Of a stretch of DNA of 64,000 nt, positions 59,224-64,000 are shown piece after piece. Positions within the stretch are counted from its first letter, which is position 1, and every line of letters begins with the position of its first letter. Location: NCBI GenBank assembly GCA_051294375.1, contig CM119263.1:14680421-14744420 (forward strand). The letters are read 5' to 3'. Origin of the DNA: Paraspadella gotoi. Taxonomy: Eukaryota > Chaetognatha. The translations under genes were made by a program, and so were the position numbers. Under the pieces are notes generated by a model. That model did no database searches, was not told where the DNA came from, and saw only the letters and a program-made list of their open reading frames with translations.

Positions 59224-59941
59224 GTAAGTTAAAAGTCGGATAAAAGAAGAGAAATAAAACACACAAACCAAGAAAAAACAAATTCAATTAATTTTTATAA
59301 TTAGCCTAAGTGTTTATTTCAAAAAAGAAATTTAAAATGAAGGCACTTTTATACGCGTTCGTTTTTTAAACCAGCTTTGTCACTAATTTGTTATTTAAAC
59401 TTCAAACGAATCTGATAAATTAATCTTTGTCACTCGCTTATTATCGCGTAACGTGATCATGACGCGACGAGCTTCGGTTAATGAATTTAATAATTCACTT
59501 TCGTTCACGTGAAGTCGCAGCTTTTTGTAACTAGTAAAAAATGGAAAAAATTTAAACGCATTAAATATCAAATTAGGATTTCACTCGCAGCAATAATTGA
59601 CTTAATCCCTGAAAAACCCTAATTAAATAAATCCGTGAATCTAAATCTAGTAATTTTGCAAGTTTCATGAATCTGTATGAGTGATAGGATTGAGAAAGAA
59701 TGTGCTTGCTAAAATAACGATCGTTGAAAAAAGTATGCGCGGGGAAATTCCTTCTTTCAAGTTTCAAATTACGACGCTTGTGATTAAATTTCACGACGCA
59801 GTCGCCTAATGAGAGATCTGTTCATAAGCAGATTATGTTCATAAGTTATGAATAGAAAATATTTACGAGAGAGGGAGAGAGGTGAGGCAGAGAAAAAGAG
59901 AGTGAGAGAGAGAGAGAGTGTTAGAGAAAGAGAGAGAGTGT

Positions 59942-59973
<32 letters not shown>

Positions 59974-59974
59974 A

Positions 59975-60023
<49 letters not shown>

Positions 60024-60560
60024 TAGAGAGAGAGAGAGTGTGTGAGAGAGAGTGAGAGAGAAAGAGCGAGATAGAGAAAGAAACACAGGGAGAGAAGCAC
60101 AATATTTGTTCGTTTTAAATAAATTATACAAGTCTTTCGGCGATGGAAATCTGGTTAGGTTTCCGCCCTTTTTTCCGATGTCGATGCCGAAGCCGAGATC
60201 GAATTTCGTTATTCCGAATTTCGTTAAGGCCCCCCCCCCTTCGCCCCTCTCTAAAAAAAACGTTTCCTTCGACTAAACTTTCCCCCCTTTCTCCGATTCA
60301 CCCTTCACCCCTCCACCCGACTCCCTTCCGCCACAGTCCTCTCCACCTTCTTCTTCCTCCTCTCCTTCTCCACGAGCTCCTGGATCGAGGTGGACGACGA
60401 CTTCCGCGACAACCCCCTCTGCCAGCTCCTCAACATGGGCCTCTGGAGCTTCTGCTTCAAGAACTTCCGCTACCCCAACGCCTACTACGATCGGGTCTAC
60501 AACAAGTGCTACTGGATCTTCAGCCCGGAACTATGGGACCTTCAGGATTATTTATTGCCA

Positions 60561-60561
<1 letters not shown>
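59169..60561 (+). CDS. claudin-like gene 2 (two 5' coding exons visible)
   Basis: Second claudin-family membrane protein, partial. Exon 1 (59169-59223) encodes MAKLCRLSIMLLGSLIFT with donor G|GTAAGT. Exon 2 (60337-60561; acceptor CTTCCGCCACAG) joins in phase 1 through Val. TM1 spans about 8-32, followed by W34, G53-L54-W55, C58 and C76, the claudin signature with the usual spacing. The first loop has an acidic EVDDDFRD and a conserved-looking CYWIF, and ends LQDYLLP before TM2. The exon breaks at the same point relative to TM2, and in the same phase (1), as gene 1, which supports common ancestry. It differs from gene 1 in having an intron inside TM1. Exons for TM2-TM4 are not seen up to 64000. 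Expected at cell-cell junctions. Confidence 0.8.
59870..60080. repeat. imperfect (GA)n with GTGTGA and AAAG interruptions
   Basis: A 210-base purine-rich tract in the intron of claudin-like gene 2, more diverged than the other GA tracts and therefore probably older. Confidence 0.85.
60337..60561 (+). CDS. claudin-like gene 2, exon 2 (TM1 end, signature loop)
   Basis: 225 bases, phase 1 on both sides, strongly C-ending codons. Encodes LSTFFFLLSFSTSSWIEV through NMGLWSFCFKNFRYPNAYYD and NKCYWIFSPELWDLQDYLLP. The donor GTGAGA begins exactly at the GA microsatellite. Confidence 0.82.

Positions 60562-60641
<80 letters not shown>
60562..60641. repeat. (GA)n tract starting at a splice donor
   Basis: GTGAGAGAGAG: the donor of claudin-like gene 2 exon 2 is the first six bases, and the rest is GA repeat for about 80 bases with one AGAAGAG break. 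Confidence 0.9.
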
Positions 60642-60647
<6 letters not shown>

Positions 60648-62440
60648 CGTAAGGCTGCCAATAAAACTGGGGAAAAGCGCCGGCCGGTGAGGACGGCAGC
60701 GGCTGGGTGGGAGATGGTGTTGTGTCCCATTTTCATATGCGCTGTGAGATAGAGAGGCAGTGATAGATAGAGAGCGTGAGAGAGTGGGAGAGAGAGAGAG
60801 ATAAAGAAAGAGAGAGAGAGAGAGATAGAGAGGGAGTTGTACTGGTACATCCACTTTCTGGTCGGACTGAAAAGAAACCGAAAAAAATTGATAAAAAATA
60901 AATTCCATTTACGAAAGCAAGAAGAGAGAATGATAGAAAGAACAGGGAAAGAAAGAAAGAAAAAGAAAGAAAGAAAGAGACAAAAATAATAAAAGAAAGA
61001 AAAGATCTGCAGAAGTGTCCTGTCGAGGTGCGGGGACTCCTGGGAGGTAATTAACTGGTGACAACGTTGGTAATGTGTTGTTATTTTAATTGTCTTTTTA
61101 TTCCGTTTTGAAAAGCGCAGGTACTTCTGCGCCGAGTAAACAAAGAAACGATTTGATTTTACGTTCTAAACGTGAAGTTAAAAAAATCATGTCATATTAA
61201 ACAAGGAAGTGGCTTAAAATGGCGCGACGTTGAGATCTCACGATCGAGTGGTGAGAGAAGGGTGAAGAGTGGGTGAGTAATTGGTGAGGAAAGAGACGAG
61301 ATTCTCCTTTTTGAAGCAGAAGACAATATTGACACGAGGAGGAAGAAGATGAGGAGGAGGAGGCAAGAGAGGAGCTCGAACCATGGGCGTTATACAATCC
61401 CCCTGAAATCCTCAAAAAAGAAATAAAGGCGAATATCTTGTTGAAGATAAGAGAAATTGTAAAAAGACGAAGCTAATTTCAAACAAACAAAAAAGATATT
61501 AAAATTACCTACAGGTGAGGCGTTTTCAGATGGTATCTACATCGGTGATATAATTTTTTTTTCTCCAGAATTTCATAAATAAATTTATAAAAGGTTTCGA
61601 ATGAAAGGGAGAAAAAAATTGAAAGAAACTCACTTACTAAGCGCTCAGAAGAAAAAGTAAAAAAAAAGTGAAATGAAAGGACGGAGAGAGAGAGAGATAG
61701 GGAGAGAGAGACAGAAAGATAAGAGTCGGAGCATTGAATGAAATCCCGGGGAAAATATTTAAGTCAGCGCGGGAAATTATTTTTGCATTAGCGTCTCGTT
61801 GAGGTTTCATGCAGTGGCGCTACATTATCTTCTGCGCCATTTGCAAAAAAAGAAAAAAAAAAGAAGATAACCGCGAGAGGAAGAGAGGGAGAAGAGAGTC
61901 TCGCTGTGGGAGGAGAGATGAGGAGACGTGAAGCCCCGGGTGGGATCGAGGCGAGTGGGTTTAGGGACCTGGGGGGTGAGGGATGGGTTCGAAGGTCCTC
62001 GGCGGGGTGGGTAACTTTTGCTCGGTCGCATAAAAAAGACGGGGAGGATATGAAAGTCGCGCCTCATGAAAATCTATGAATCGCGAAGAAATATGAGGGA
62101 ATTAATAGTTTGGGCGATTTTTCACGGGGAACGTGAAAAAGGGGGAAAGAAAATTCATCCTAAAATCATATGATGTAAATTTATTAATTTAATTTATTAA
62201 TTTAATTTATGTAAAAAGATAGTGGTTTATAAACTTCAAATTACATTAGTACTGAAATCGTACAAGAAATCTTTGAAATTTTTGTTGTTTTATTGTTTTT
62301 TTTATTCAATGTTAGGAAAACTGATTAACAAATGTATCAACTTTATTTTCTTCACATGTATTAAAGAAAAAAATTCCGAGCAGAAAATGATAGTTACACT
62401 TATAACTGCAATGGAGATGCCGGCGGTAATAACGATGTTA
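60642..62440. other. no convincing gene; probable intron of claudin-like gene 2
   Basis: Purine-rich, with AAAGAAAG runs near 60950 and A/T-rich stretches. I looked for a TM2 exon in phase 1 and found none. Confidence 0.4.
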
Positions 62441-62577
62441 AAACTAATCCTGAGCCCTTACCCACTTACCCATTGCCCAGTCAGTCCGCGACGACCTCGA
62501 AACTTACCCGCAATTATATTTTCAAAGAGTCGCAAATGCTCTTTCACGTTCCTGAATTCTCAGGTTTCACGTATCAG

Positions 62578-62769
62578 TTAAACGGCGAAACCTTGAGAAG
62601 TACAAAGCCCAAGGGCAGAGCCAATGCCGCCGATCAGCCAACCAGAGCCAGACGCTTCGAGTTGCGAACTACCGTTGTGTCTCGCGCCGAGAAGACAGGC
62701 CACGCCCATGACGTCGCGCGTGTCGCCCATGAGTATCGAATTGTAAAGTGAAGATTCCATTCCGTTCAC
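62578..62769 (-). CDS. short open frame with a hydrophobic stretch, doubtful
   Basis: On the minus strand: MNGMESSLYNSILMGDTRDV, MGVACLLGARHNGSSQLEAS, GSGWLIGGIGSALGLCTS. GC-balanced in an AT-rich setting, so it is unusual, but + strand frames across the same bases are also open. A minus-strand donor-like GCGG|GTAAGTTT occurs at about 62510. No family is recognised. Confidence 0.2.
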   Translation of the reverse strand: MNGMESSLYNSILMGDTRDVMGVACLLGARHNGSSQLEASGSGWLIGGIGSALGLCTSQGFAV

Positions 62770-62889
62770 GGCGTCGGTCGTGAAGTGAAACCCCGGTTCT
62801 CTGGTCTCTCTTGTGAGATAACTTGAGCCAGGTGTGAGAGAGAAGATGGAGTCGAAGGAAAAGTCTTTTTCGAATCTGGAAAAATGAAA

Positions 62890-63251
62890 TTCTTTCCATT
62901 TCTTGTGATAAAGTTGGAGAATAAATTTTATTTTTTTATAGAATTACTTTTTAGTTTGTTTTTTTTTCTAAAGTAAATTTTGAAAATTATCGAACGATGG
63001 TCAAAGTTTGAAATTAAAAATCGTTTTTATGCTTTTCCTCCTTTATCGTTTTAGTAATACATGAAGAAATGTTTTACGTTCGTTTTTGCCTCATGCATAT
63101 TTATAATTCTGTTTTTCGCTCCCAACTTTTCTTCTCACCACCATCAAAAAATTATCGCTCTAACGTTTTAAGAATCAAATTAGAAAGGAGAGGCAGATAG
63201 GGAGAGAGGGGGAGATAAAGAATGAGAGAGAAATTGTACGACGATCGAGAA

Positions 63252-63296
<45 letters not shown>

Positions 63297-64000
63297 AGAA
63301 CGTGAGATCGCGATATCTCGAGATAAAAAGGTGAGATAATAAAAGATGAAATAATAAAAATGAGTCTGTAGAAGGAGTAAGGAACGGCAGCTGAAAGATT
63401 GACTGAGAAAGAAGAGGCGCGAAAAAAAGGAGGAGGAAAATCTCCCTCCTTTCCCCCCTTCAATCCCCTCTTACCTCTTACCCCCCCTTAACTCGCCCCC
63501 TCCCTCAATCCTTCCCCATCTTCGCAAAGTAAGGAACACGCCGTGGCGAAGAAAATATTTGACAAGTGCAAAAAAAGAAAAGAGCAACTGAGCGAGATTT
63601 GACGAGAGGAAATTCATGAAAAATGGAATAAAGAAAAAAACAGGAGATTTTAAGAGAGAAAAAAAAGGGAGGAAAAAAAAATCATCGCTTCAGAATTCGA
63701 GGGAAAAATAAACGAAACCGAAAAAGGCAAATGGAAATGAAAAGACAGAGGGCGTGGGGTAGAGGGTGCAGGGGGGAGGAAAAAGGAGGAGAGAAAGTCA
63801 GGGTTGACAAAGAGCGAGATAGAGAGAGAGAGAGTTTTTTAGTTCCGTTAAATTCGAAAGGGGAGAAAGGGAAGGGGATAATGTGGAAATGATTGTTGAG
63901 GGACTCAGCCCATAATTAATAATTCAGCGACTCTTGGGTAAACATTCGAGAAGAGAGCGGCCCGATTCCTGAATTTTTTTTTTTCTCTTCTCTCTCTCTC
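62890..64000. other. no convincing gene
   Basis: AT-rich then purine-rich DNA, GA tract at 63253-63292, C-rich patch near 63450-63520. Ends in a CT tract at the window edge. Confidence 0.45.

Overview
This is a eukaryotic, almost certainly animal, nuclear window. The evidence is intron-split genes with GT-AG junctions, long AT-rich introns, CpG-rich islands, tRNA-derived SINE-like repeats, and dozens of (GA)n/(CT)n microsatellites. The two recognisable genes are claudin-family four-helix membrane proteins of the invertebrate type, so an arthropod or related invertebrate is likely; I cannot name the species. About 3.9 kb is N.

Genes. Claudin-like gene 1 lies on the + strand from 25184 to 41512 in five coding exons: signature loop, TM2/3, TM3-TM4, end of TM4 with proximal tail, and a proline/serine-rich tail ending KRRY. 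Claudin-like gene 2 starts at 59169; only exons 59169-59223 and 60337-60561 are visible and the rest probably runs off the window. An orphan terminal exon (23984-24179) of an unrecognised gene sits just upstream of gene 1. Further exon candidates of low confidence lie at 5042-5151, 19017-19149, 26264-26413 (-), 48598-49122 (-), 51598-51713 and 55354-55571. The two claudins suggest an epithelial junction or claudin-cluster locus.

Assembly layout. Much of the window is present twice: one clean copy with N gaps, and one gap-free copy full of single-base indels. 1-5007 repeats 5361-10020, including a 71-bp tandem satellite. 19385-22300 is the inverted copy of 22540-25455. 26600-29162 plus 31918-33647 repeat as 33648-39560. 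43560-44842 repeats as 44878-46340. 47540-48000 repeats as 48039-48240. Seven gaps are exactly 25 N and usually sit beside these doublets. This is best read as noisy long reads inserted next to the contigs they should have joined, not as biological duplication. One stretch (29188 to about 29900) is also inverted relative to its noisy counterpart (about 36780-37400).

Other regions. 10-13 kb holds a CpG-rich block without a firm gene. 13.3-19 kb is AT-rich with old mobile-element debris. 53.2-54.8 kb is a 24-bp minisatellite. 49.5-59.5 kb carries an unusual number of CACGTG boxes. I found no convincing new multi-gene system. The most useful results are the claudin gene models, the SINE families, two splice-site/microsatellite observations, and the duplication artefacts that would mislead anyone annotating this scaffold.
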